A stretch of 7,962 bases of DNA from Ignavibacteriales bacterium (GCA_020061995.1 JAGUXE010000077.1:1-7962), one strand, 5' to 3'. Shown: positions 1 to 5,632, counted from the first letter of the stretch. Notes: generated by a model from the sequence alone, not told the origin. Numbers and translations are program-made.

Positions 1-559
1 ACATACTTGTCTCATAACCTGTATTACAGGGAAGTAAAATTGATTTCTTTTCTAAGCCCATCCTTTCTAAATTCTTCAATGCCCACCCAGAAGTGGCAAA
101 AAGAATATCAGAAAACCTCATGGCTATGCTCCTTAATATTTCTTCCGGGAATGGCTCAAGCCAACAGAAAGAACGTAGTCCTGCTTCTATATGTGCAACC
201 TTAAGGCCTGCCCTTTTTGCTAAATAAAGCCCCACTATTGTTGAGACAGTATCTCCGTGTATGAGGCAAATCCCTTCTTTATCTAAAAAAATTCTTTTTT
301 TTATCCAGCGTGAAGATAAACTCTTTAATAATATCTTAACAAGCCATAATAAAGCCTGGGGCATTGTTGAAATATTTTTATCTTTGGAAAAATAGAACTT
401 AGGTTCATCTAGACCAAATTCTTTTCGCAGTTCTCTGGTAATTAAAGAATGTTGACCAAGATCGATGAAATTGAAGGCAATGTCATTACGTTTAAGGCAC
501 CACATTACCGGAGCCATCTTTATAAGTTGTGCCTTTGTGCCAATGGCGATGTGAATCAT
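1..559 (-). CDS. wecB: UDP-N-acetylglucosamine 2-epimerase (WecB-type), N-terminal part, cut by window edge
   Basis: This frame is open for 186 codons from ATG (557-559) to the left edge, so the C-terminal half is missing. The family interconverts UDP-GlcNAc and UDP-ManNAc in the cytoplasm, supplying ManNAc-type sugars for surface polysaccharides. The N-terminus (MIHIAIGTKAQLIKMAPVM) is the first strand and helix of the GT-B fold. HGDT at residues 101-104, HIEAGLR at 123-129 and PFPEE at 136-140 are family signatures; D103, E125 and E139 align with the E. coli WecB catalytic acids D95, E117 and E131. Arg143 matches the conserved Arg after PFPEE. The ribosome binding site is weak (AGGATAGG, a few bases before ATG). 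It is the last visible gene of the minus-strand glycan operon and is separated from the GT2 upstream by the RAYT insertion. A related nucleotide-sugar epimerase or hydrolase of the same fold cannot be excluded without the C-terminus and its catalytic His. Confidence 0.88.
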   Translation of the reverse strand, partial: MIHIAIGTKAQLIKMAPVMWCLKRNDIAFNFIDLGQHSLITRELRKEFGLDEPKFYFSKDKNISTMPQALLWLVKILLKSLSSRWIKKRIFLDKEGICLIHGDTVSTIVGLYLAKRAGLKVAHIEAGLRSFCWLEPFPEEILRSIAMRFSDILFATSGWALKNLERMGLEKKSILLPCNTGYETSM

Positions 560-575
560 AACTGCCTATCCTAAG

Positions 576-592
576 CCCTAAACCCTAAACCC
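576..592. repeat. Telomere-like heptamer repeat, 2.4 copies of CCCTAAA
   Basis: CCCTAAA is repeated twice, followed by CCC. It lies between the RAYT and the WecB-type gene, in the leader of the latter. It is too short to carry a functional inference. Confidence 0.5.
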
Positions 593-600
593 AACAAAGT

Positions 601-617
601 ACACCCGTCGGGTGTCC
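601..617 (-). repeat. REP-like palindrome, downstream flank of the RAYT
   Basis: Positions 601-615 are a 15-base palindrome, ACACCCG-T-CGGGTGT, extended by CC. Read on the minus strand it begins GGACACCCG at the gene-proximal side. The copy at 1321-1336 begins the same way on the plus strand, so the two are inverted and symmetric around the transposase gene. In single-stranded DNA it would form a short GC hairpin of the kind REP-associated transposases recognise. Recognition by this RAYT is inferred. Confidence 0.75.
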
Positions 618-635
618 GAAGGAAGGGAAGGAAGG

Positions 636-1289
636 TTATTCCAAAATTAAATTTTTAATCTTCTCTAATTCCCGTTGATAAGAAATTCTATCTTCAACAA
701 ATTTTTTATAAGAGATTGGCTCTATCTCAATTACCTCTTCAAAATTACAGATTTTATTTTCTTTTTCCACTGCTCTTGTATATTCCTTAAAAGAGGAAAA
801 CTCCCAGTCTTTGGGTTCCTTCGCTAAAAAAGCAGTTGTAGGGTTTAGATGGATATAACGCGTTAAATGTAAAAGCTGTTCATCGGTTGTAACCAATACA
901 TTTTTAAACTCTCTTTCCCATAAAGGGCCTTTTCTTTTATGTTTAATATTAAAATAACGAGCATAACTATTAGAAATTTGGGACATAAAAATTGATATAC
1001 CTCCATCCTTCAATTGTTTTAAGATTAAATGAATATGCGTAGGCATTATGCAATAGGCAATTATATCCACAAGTTTATCCTTTTCAAATTTCTCAATTTT
1101 AAATTTTTCTTTTAACATCTCCCACTTAGAAAACCTTGGTTTATTACTTCCCCAGCGATAATAACAAATTAACTCTTTCATCCTTAAAAACTCTTCTCTA
1201 TTATTAAATATTCTATACTCAGCAATACTTTTATTAAAAATGTGATAAATCTCACCCCTAACCAATGGAACTTTTCTAACAGTAACCAT
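636..1289 (-). CDS. REP-associated tyrosine transposase (RAYT, Y1/HUH family)
   Basis: This 217-residue protein belongs to the IS200-like Y1 transposase superfamily, which cuts and rejoins single-stranded DNA at REP hairpins through a phosphotyrosine intermediate. The HUH metal motif is H85-I-H87 inside MPTHIHLIL, followed by SNSYARYFN, whose Tyr109 is the best candidate nucleophile. The family block GPLWEREF and the YIHLNP motif (145-150) follow, then DWEFSSFKEY. Length and motif order are those of a complete RAYT. ATG at 1287-1289 is preferred over TTG three bases upstream; no clear Shine-Dalgarno sequence precedes either. The gene sits alone between the frameshifted GT2 and the WecB-type gene and is bracketed by inverted REP palindromes. 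A truncated copy of its first codons and upstream REP lies at 6634-6722. Activity is untested, but no motif is missing. Confidence 0.9.
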   Translation of the reverse strand: MVTVRKVPLVRGEIYHIFNKSIAEYRIFNNREEFLRMKELICYYRWGSNKPRFSKWEMLKEKFKIEKFEKDKLVDIIAYCIMPTHIHLILKQLKDGGISIFMSQISNSYARYFNIKHKRKGPLWEREFKNVLVTTDEQLLHLTRYIHLNPTTAFLAKEPKDWEFSSFKEYTRAVEKENKICNFEEVIEIEPISYKKFVEDRISYQRELEKIKNLILE

Positions 1290-1320
1290 CAATTCATTTC
1301 TTTTATTCTTTTAACCCCAA

Positions 1321-1336
1321 GGACACCCGTCGGGTG
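1321..1336 (+). repeat. REP-like palindrome, upstream flank of the RAYT
   Basis: GGACACCCG-T-CGGGTG lies about 30 bases upstream of the RAYT start. It carries the same core as 601-617, in opposite orientation, and as 6699-6714, in the same orientation. A further block shared with the 6.7-kb copy (GGACTATGG, 1348-1356) shows that homology extends beyond the palindrome. Confidence 0.75.
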
Positions 1337-1369
1337 GGCTATTGATTGGACTATGGATAACCTCATAGA

Positions 1370-2069
1370 TTAAAATCCTATCCCATATTTAAAAATAAAA
1401 TAGATTGCCTTTAAACCATCAGTCCACTTTATCTTCTTACCTTCGGCGTAATCCCGTCCATAATATGAGATACCTACTTCATAAAATCTATATCTTTTTT
1501 TAGCCAGTTTAAGGGTTATTTCTACCTCAAAGCCAAAATCCTTTTCGCAAAGTTCAACTGAAGTTAAGACCTCTTTCCTAAATGAATGCCTTAAATCCGG
1601 TCTCCACATCAGTAAGATTTAAGTTGGCAAACAGATTACACAGAAAGGTAATAAAGCGATTTCCCAAATAATGCCAGAATAGAAGGACGTGGCGGGGTTC
1701 TGAGCCAATAAAACGTGAACCATAGACCACATCCGCTTTTCCCTTTAAAATGGGAGATAATAATTTTTCATATTCTTTTGGGTCGTATTCTAAATCTGCA
1801 TCCTGAATTATAATGATATCACCCGAAGCCACTTTAAGAGCGGTTTTTATACTTGCGCCCTTGCCCTGATTCTTATTATGCTCTAAGAAAATTATCCTCT
1901 CCTGCCATTGCCTTAAAATCTCACCCGTTTTATCATCTGAACCATCGTTAACCACAATTATCTCTTTTTCTAATCCTAAATCTGCTAAGTCTACTTTTTC
2001 AATTATATCTAATATTGTATCAATTGTATTTTCTTCATTATATACTGGGACGATAATAGATAATTTCAT
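1370..2069 (-). pseudogene. GT2 glycosyltransferase, dolichyl-phosphate-mannose-synthase-like, one frameshift
   Basis: Two overlapping frames together encode one complete enzyme of about 233 residues. Frame one (1578-2069, 163 residues) starts at ATG with IIVPVYNEENTI, then NDGSDD (41-46) and the metal-binding QDADLEYDP (89-97), and ends at TAG just after LTDVETGFKAFI. The conserved continuation RKEV-ELCEKDFGFEVEI-YEVGISYYGRDYAEGKKI sits in the adjacent frame down to a TAA at 1370. Intact relatives read GFKAF-RKEV without a break, so one extra base lies near 1578-1582 (GCATTCATTTAGG on the coding strand). Relatives transfer a sugar from a nucleotide sugar to a polyprenyl phosphate on the cytoplasmic face. 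The start lies 5 bases after the GT39 stop, with AAAGGA inside that gene's end, so translation was probably coupled. Either the gene is recently inactivated or there is a consensus error. Programmed +1 slippage is less likely, because Ile-tRNA would re-pair poorly. Confidence 0.85.
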
Positions 2070-2074
2070 CGATA

Positions 2075-3586
2075 TTATTCCTTTCTCACTTCAACAATAC
2101 TTGTATTCTCTATGCGATACAGAAGCTTAAGCTTATCATTGTATTTATAAAGAAAAGGCAACAGATAATAATAAGTCTCTCTTGAAAATTCATCGACAAT
2201 TATATATTTAACATTATTTCTTAACACCTCCTGCCAGATTATATCCGGATTAGGACTAAAGGGATAACAGATACTCTGATGATTTGTATAAAAAAAGGTA
2301 ACCGTAGGTTTACGGGAAAGGACTATTTCCTCTTGAGGTAAATTTTCTTTTACCCAATTATGTAAAGAAACAAAATTTTTAAGCGGTTGAGGAAGGTTTT
2401 CGAAGGTATATCCTTTCATTGGTAGTGCTAAGAGGTTAAGAATAAAAAGGCAGGAAAACAAAATCAAAAAACAAAGATATGCAATCCTTTTTGGTAGAAA
2501 ACTTAAAATTTTCTTTCCCCCGCTGAAGAAATAGAAAAAAATAAAAGGTAAGATTGGCAGAATAAACCGCAGACCTTCCCGAAATGGCCAAAAGATTATC
2601 AAAAGAAGATAAAATAAGAAATAGTAATGAAAAACGCCATTTTTATATTCTTGAAATTTAAACCATAAACCTAAAAACATAATAACCAATACGAAACTCG
2701 ATAAGGAATCCCTTAAGAAATAGTACTTTCTAAAAAGGGGAAAGAAGACATCACCTAATATCGAAAAGTAATAATTTACTCCCTCAATAAAACGGATGAT
2801 AAAATATAAAGGATTGGCGAAAAGACTACCTTTATGTGGAACATAGGGGTCAATGAGGAATAATTGCTTAGTGTGAGAGACAACAGGGGTAGGGCTTAAG
2901 GATTTAAAGATTTGCCAGATAGTAAATACTATAAGAAAACTACTTCCGAGGAAAATTATTTTTTTGAATTTAACTTTATCTTCTTTAGCGTTTAATAACA
3001 AAGAGGCCATTATGCCTAAAAATAGGGTTAAACCTATATAGCGGGTAAAATAGCTTAAGATTAAGCCGAAAATAACCCAAAGACCTTCCTTATTAAGGAA
3101 AGAACGCCTCTCTATATAACGGATAGCCATAAAAAGGGTAAAACTGGAGAAAAAAAGATAGGGAATATCTGAAAGGATATAGTTTGAAGAATAAAGAATA
3201 AAACTCGAGTTTATTGCAAAAAATACAATGATAAAAAACGCAACTTTTCTATCCGTATATTTCTCAAAAGCCCAGTAAAGAAAGAATAGACTTAAATACC
3301 CTAAAAAAGCAACTACCAGATGCATTAAGTAAAAGTCCCTTCCAAGAAAATAAACGATAGGAACAAGTATGAGGGGAAAAACAGGGGGATAATAAAAAGA
3401 GAAAGGCTGGCTGGGATAATTAATCATCCGAAAACCTTTCCCTTGAGAAAAGCTTTCCGCTAAAATTATATATTGTGCACTATCACCTCCTAAGTCATAA
3501 AATTCTTTGGGGATACATCTAAAGGCAATATACCAGAAGACCGATATCAAGACAATCCATCCCCAATTTCTAATTACCTTATTCAG
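2075..3586 (-). CDS. Polytopic membrane glycosyltransferase, GT39/PMT-ArnT-like, probable CTG start
   Basis: This is an integral membrane protein of about 503 residues. Roughly ten or more hydrophobic segments fill the first 380 residues, followed by a C-terminal soluble part. The first extracytoplasmic loop holds GGDSAQY (Asp35) and then NYPSQPFSFYYPPVFPL, the layout of GT-C enzymes of the PMT/ArnT type, where this Asp region is the likely catalytic site. Relatives move a sugar from a polyprenyl-phosphate carrier onto a lipid, glycan or protein outside the membrane. No ATG is available: the open frame offers TTG at 3548-3550, which would cut the first membrane helix in half, or CTG at 3584-3586. 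CTG has AGGAGG six bases upstream and gives a classic NKVIRNWGWIV start of basic residues followed by a helix, so I prefer it. The upstream neighbour is a GT2 3' remnant whose stop overlaps this start. The next gene begins 5 bases after its stop. Acceptor and donor sugars are unknown. Confidence 0.8.
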   Translation of the reverse strand: MNKVIRNWGWIVLISVFWYIAFRCIPKEFYDLGGDSAQYIILAESFSQGKGFRMINYPSQPFSFYYPPVFPLILVPIVYFLGRDFYLMHLVVAFLGYLSLFFLYWAFEKYTDRKVAFFIIVFFAINSSFILYSSNYILSDIPYLFFSSFTLFMAIRYIERRSFLNKEGLWVIFGLILSYFTRYIGLTLFLGIMASLLLNAKEDKVKFKKIIFLGSSFLIVFTIWQIFKSLSPTPVVSHTKQLFLIDPYVPHKGSLFANPLYFIIRFIEGVNYYFSILGDVFFPLFRKYYFLRDSLSSFVLVIMFLGLWFKFQEYKNGVFHYYFLFYLLLIIFWPFREGLRFILPILPFIFFYFFSGGKKILSFLPKRIAYLCFLILFSCLFILNLLALPMKGYTFENLPQPLKNFVSLHNWVKENLPQEEIVLSRKPTVTFFYTNHQSICYPFSPNPDIIWQEVLRNNVKYIIVDEFSRETYYYLLPFLYKYNDKLKLLYRIENTSIVEVRKE

Positions 3587-3592
3587 CCTTGT

Positions 3593-3598
3593 CCTCCT
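3593..3598 (-). promoter_or_regulatory. Strong Shine-Dalgarno AGGAGG for the GT39-type gene
   Basis: AGGAGG on the minus strand lies six bases before CTG (3584-3586), inside the final codons of GT2 remnant A. It is the main reason for choosing CTG over the downstream TTG, which has only a G-rich stretch before it. Confidence 0.65.
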
Positions 3599-3703
3599 CT
3601 GTCCTATCCATCCGTAACTGGCTTATTTGTTCAGATACAAGGCCAAGCATAAAGATAATTATAGAGGTGGTAAAGAATAAAATGCTCATATTGGTGAAAC
3701 GGT
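3598..3703. repeat. 106-bp direct repeat, copy A
   Basis: This stretch matches 4531-4636 at 105 of 106 positions; the single difference is 3645 A versus 4578 G. The two copies are in the same orientation, 933 bp apart, and enclose the DUF433-DUF5615 cassette. The homologous end of the intact GT2 (about 5779-5884) differs from copy A at 16 of 106 positions. Confidence 0.92.
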
Positions 3704-3723
3704 AAAGGGTTAAAAAGTTGAAC

Positions 3724-4083
3724 CTAAATATATCTTATTTGATTGTCTAAACCGCCTGGCTCAATTTGCTGCAGCAGTTCTAAAAGGCGGCGGGCAAATT
3801 CATAGTTGTCTCTTTTTCGAGTAGCTAATATTATTCCGTAATGATGAAATCCCTTCTTTAAGCAATCTCTGTGTAGCTCCATAAAATCTCGAATATTATG
3901 GGTAACTAAAATGTGACTATTTTTTGTTGCATATTGAAGCTGTTCCTCATCACTTCTACCACATTCTTTGACCTCACTTGCACAGACTACCTTAAAACCA
4001 TGTGCACGAATAATCTTAGCCACGATAACAGAGACATCTTCGTCAAAATAAAAAGAGGCAAACAACCTTTTATTTTTAACCAT
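3724..4083 (-). CDS. DUF5615 PIN-like protein, putative toxin of a DUF433-DUF5615 pair
   Basis: This 119-residue protein has the compact PIN-like fold of the DUF5615 family, which is often paired with DUF433 proteins and predicted to be a VapC-like nuclease. Visible signatures are FYFDEDVS (acidic cluster D14-E15-D16), SDEEQLQYA (44-52) and HILVTHNIRDF (57-67, with D66), which would supply the acidic metal site. ATG at 4081-4083 is chosen because a purine-rich GGGGAAG lies just upstream and it overlaps the DUF433 stop by 8 bases. An in-frame TTG farther upstream would add 12 unconserved residues. The overlap implies translational coupling with the antitoxin. Its stop lies about 20 bases from repeat A. 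RNase activity is expected from the family rather than shown. Confidence 0.85.
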   Translation of the reverse strand: MVKNKRLFASFYFDEDVSVIVAKIIRAHGFKVVCASEVKECGRSDEEQLQYATKNSHILVTHNIRDFMELHRDCLKKGFHHYGIILATRKRDNYEFARRLLELLQQIEPGGLDNQIRYI

Positions 4084-4345
4084 TCTTCCCCTTGATTGAA
4101 ACTGGCTTATTCTGTGCAATGTAGGTTTCTATTTCTTGACGATGGTCATCATAATAGCTTAAGGCATCAAATATCTGTGCAAGAGATAAATGGGGCAAAT
4201 TTTCTTTGATTTCCTCTGGCGGAGCACCAAATTTCCACCATTCCACCACTGCCCTTACAGGTGTCCTAGTGCCTTTAATTATAGGTTCTCCTCCCACTAT
4301 TTTTTTATCTTTTACAATATAAGGATGTTCAGTTAACACGCTCAT
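4076..4345 (-). CDS. DUF433 protein, putative antitoxin partner
   Basis: This is an 89-residue DUF433 protein of typical full length. The signature IVGGEPIIKGTRTPVRAVVE spans residues 16-35. A winged-helix-like stretch follows, APPEEIKENLPHLSLAQIFD (41-60), then DALSYYDDH. DUF433 proteins are usually the first gene of a pair with a PIN-like DUF5615 protein and are thought to bind DNA and neutralise the partner. The start is secure: AAGGAGG (4354-4360) lies 8 bases before ATG. It is first in a two-gene unit, which suits an antitoxin. A near-palindrome at 4395-4408, about 50 bases upstream of ATG, could be its own operator, though this is only an inference. Confidence 0.87.
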   Translation of the reverse strand: MSVLTEHPYIVKDKKIVGGEPIIKGTRTPVRAVVEWWKFGAPPEEIKENLPHLSLAQIFDALSYYDDHRQEIETYIAQNKPVSIKGKNG

Positions 4346-4511
4346 CTTTTAAACCTCCTTCCGCGTCATTAAATATTTTTGATCTTGCAATTCTTGCCCA
4401 GCTGAGCATTTAGTTTATAACATAAGTTTTAAGGATCTGCGAGTTAATAATAGTCTTAAAATCGCATGGGTGAACCCAATCACCTCGTAGGTGGAATTGG
4501 TTATAACTACC
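4346..4511. other. Intergenic region upstream of the DUF433 pair, with inverted repeats
   Basis: No credible coding frame is visible. The region holds a 14-base near-palindrome TGCCCAGCTGAGCA (4395-4408, one mismatched pair) and TGCGA/TCGCA arms at about 4438-4466. A small TGGG-TGAA-CCCA hairpin (4467-4478) overlaps a larger one, CCAAT-CACCT with loop CGT and AGGTG-GA-ATTGG (4476-4500). A TATAAA-like -10 on the minus strand is present near 4415-4420 without a good -35. The region probably contains the cassette's promoter and operator. Confidence 0.45.
4354..4360 (-). promoter_or_regulatory. Shine-Dalgarno AAGGAGG for the DUF433 gene
   Basis: A consensus ribosome binding site on the minus strand with 8-base spacing to ATG at 4343-4345. 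It is the strongest such site in the window for a gene that does not borrow it from another element. Confidence 0.8.
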
Positions 4512-4636
4512 CTATTTAACTCCATAATCTTCTGTCCTATCCATCCGTAACTGGCTTATTTGTTCAGATACAAGGCCGAGCATAAAGATAATTATAGAGG
4601 TGGTAAAGAATAAAATGCTCATATTGGTGAAACGGT
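4512..4636 (-). pseudogene. 3' remnant of a GT2 glycosyltransferase (copy B)
   Basis: The minus strand encodes HRFTNMS, a hydrophobic helix, EQISQLRMDRTE, then DYGVK and TAG at 4512-4514. It is the same C-terminal helix and tail as remnant A, with a different last few codons. In-frame stops close the frame a few codons upstream (near 4648), so no catalytic domain is attached. It lies between HepT (ending at 4696) and the DUF433 leader. It marks the right border of the cassette flanked by 106-bp repeats. Confidence 0.85.
4531..4636. repeat. 106-bp direct repeat, copy B
   Basis: Partner of 3598-3703, identical except at 4578. Similarity stops abruptly at both ends (4530/4531 and 4636/4637), so the copies are cleanly bounded rather than fading out. 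Confidence 0.92.
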
Positions 4637-4695
4637 GATAAGGCGAATCTTATTGTGTAATTTTATCTAATAGGATAAATAAGGAATTAGATTAA

Positions 4696-5037
4696 CTATC
4701 CAAGTCTTTTAAGAACATCTTGAATCAAGGACTTAAGAGGCGACAGTTCTTCTCTTGCTACTTTCCAGAGGATTTCTATATCGATGCCAAAATATTCATG
4801 AATTAATTTATCTCTTATTCCGGCCATTTTCTTCCAAGGAATACGGGAATGTTTATCTTTTAAACTTTTTGGAATTTTCTTTGCCGCTTCTCCCATAACT
4901 TCAATACTTCTTATCACTGCATTTATAGTTTTTTTATCCCTTGAAAACTCTTTAAAATCCATACCCTTGATAAAGTTCTCTATATCGTTAATAGAATCGC
5001 AAATATCTTGAATATAATCCCTGTAATCTCGTTTCAT
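4696..5037 (-). CDS. hepT: HepT-type HEPN ribonuclease toxin
   Basis: This 113-residue all-alpha HEPN protein (DUF86 family) has the catalytic RX4HXY motif intact as R75-DKLI-H80-E-Y82 in the block MAGIRDKLIHEYFGID. Conserved upstream blocks include NAVIRSIEVMGEAAKKIP (39-56) and PWKKMAGIRDKL. In characterised pairs HepT is a dimeric RNase that the partner nucleotidyltransferase silences by adding AMP to the Tyr of this motif, here Y82. Its ATG overlaps the mntA stop by four bases (ATGA), so the pair is coupled with the antitoxin first. Its length is normal and there is no sign of decay. Between its stop and repeat B is only a weak AT-rich hairpin (4662-4679), not a convincing terminator. Confidence 0.92.
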   Translation of the reverse strand: MKRDYRDYIQDICDSINDIENFIKGMDFKEFSRDKKTINAVIRSIEVMGEAAKKIPKSLKDKHSRIPWKKMAGIRDKLIHEYFGIDIEILWKVAREELSPLKSLIQDVLKRLG

Positions 5038-5333
5038 ATATATGTAACCTCTCTGAGGATATATTCGCCAATTCTTGGCTTTAATGCTTTTTTAGATACA
5101 AGATCCACCTTTACGCCAAATAAATCCTTAAGATATTCTTCTAAATCCATAAACTCAAATAACCCAATGGGTTCCTCAAATTCTACAAGGATATCGATAT
5201 CACTTCTTTTCTTCTGTTGACCTCTCACATAAGAACCAAACACGCCAATCTCTTTCACTTTGAATTTTTCTTCTAATTCTTGTTTATGTTCTCTAATAAT
5301 CTTGTTTATCTCATTCAATTTCAGTGTTTTCAT
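5034..5333 (-). CDS. mntA: MntA-type minimal nucleotidyltransferase antitoxin
   Basis: This 99-residue polymerase-beta-like nucleotidyltransferase has the GSX10DXD signature complete as G33-S34 and D45-I46-D47 (GSYVRGQQKKRSDIDILVEF, 33-52), with a third acidic residue at D77 in VKVDLVS. Antitoxins of this family AMPylate the HEPN partner. The ATG at 5331-5333 is the only reasonable start and the upstream ribosome binding site is poor. A promoter-like pair (TTGTTT, 16 bases, TATAAT) lies at 5487-5514, which would give a leader of about 150 bases containing GC hairpins (5412-5452). That leader may limit expression, though this is only an inference. Confidence 0.92.
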   Translation of the reverse strand: MKTLKLNEINKIIREHKQELEEKFKVKEIGVFGSYVRGQQKKRSDIDILVEFEEPIGLFEFMDLEEYLKDLFGVKVDLVSKKALKPRIGEYILREVTYI

Positions 5334-5411
5334 TGGTCTTTATTAGCCTATTTAAATACTATTTTCCTCTATAAAACCCAAAGGGATAATCTCCGTTTCC
5401 ACCCATTTTAA

Positions 5412-5452
5412 CGCGGATTTTATCCGCGGATTTAATATCTGCGGTAATCCGC
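5412..5452 (-). promoter_or_regulatory. Overlapping alternative hairpins in the mntA leader
   Basis: CGCGGAT (5412-5418) pairs with ATCCGCG (5422-5428) across a 3-base loop. GCGGATT (5426-5432) pairs with AATCCGC (5446-5452). The stems overlap by three bases. In addition ATCCGCGGAT (5422-5431) is itself a perfect palindrome. The two stems therefore cannot both form completely. The block lies between the predicted mntA promoter and its start codon. Confidence 0.5.
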
Positions 5453-5486
5453 CTCAAAAAACTAGTTCTTAAATTGCCTCGTCTTT

Positions 5487-5514
5487 ATTATATATGAAAT
5501 TCTTATAAAAACAA
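5487..5514 (-). promoter_or_regulatory. Candidate sigma-70 promoter for mntA-hepT
   Basis: On the minus strand, TTGTTT (5509-5514) and a perfect TATAAT (5487-5492) are separated by 16 bases. Transcription would begin near 5480, about 147 bases before the mntA ATG. The AT-rich background makes chance matches fairly likely. Confidence 0.5.
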
Positions 5515-5632
5515 TTGGAATTTAAGGTATCTCCTGGTATTTTTACTCCGTTAGAAGGCCCCGCCCCATAGCAGATTGTAACAAAGCAGGACTTAAAACC
5601 TCTCAATCATATAAAAGGAGTCCTCTGGGTAA

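Larger units (their letters stand above)
3579..3717 (-). pseudogene. 3' remnant of a GT2 glycosyltransferase (copy A)
   Basis: Read on the minus strand, this stretch encodes RFTNMS, a hydrophobic segment, then EQISQLRMDRTE and EDKAE before TAA at 3579-3581. That is the second transmembrane helix and tail of the intact GT2 at 5760-6626. Weak similarity continues upstream (LNF-like residues) to about 3717, beyond which the DUF5615 gene begins. There is no catalytic domain. The core 3598-3703 is repeated at 4531-4636. Its last codons contain the AGGAGG and the CTG used by the GT39-type gene, so the remnant is probably kept as that gene's translation-initiation region. Confidence 0.85.

Noticed and set aside
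7..204. Plus-strand open frame of 65 codons at the left edge
   Set aside because: It is antisense to the WecB-type gene, whose frame shows clear family motifs; the plus-strand product has no recognisable features.
1575..1590. Programmed +1 frameshift producing full-length GT2
   Set aside because: The Ile codon ATT slipping onto TTT would mispair and no stimulatory element is obvious; mutation or consensus error is the simpler reading.
3913..4095. Plus-strand open frame opposite the DUF5615 gene
   Set aside because: Shadow of a gene with convincing family signatures on the other strand.
4430..4510. Possible tRNA or structured RNA in the DUF433 leader
   Set aside because: Hairpins are present but there is no cloverleaf, no TTCRA T-loop in context and no acceptor stem; treated as inverted repeats only.
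3598..4636. CRISPR-like array made of the 106-bp repeat
   Set aside because: There are only two copies, far longer than CRISPR repeats, 933 bp apart and enclosing genes; the repeat is protein coding.
4662..4679. Terminator after hepT
   Set aside because: TTTATC/GATAAA is a weak six-pair AU stem with no following T-run on the transcribed strand.
5008..5220. Plus-strand open frame opposite mntA
   Set aside because: Lies across the mntA GSX10DXD region on the opposite strand and has no ribosome binding site or motif.
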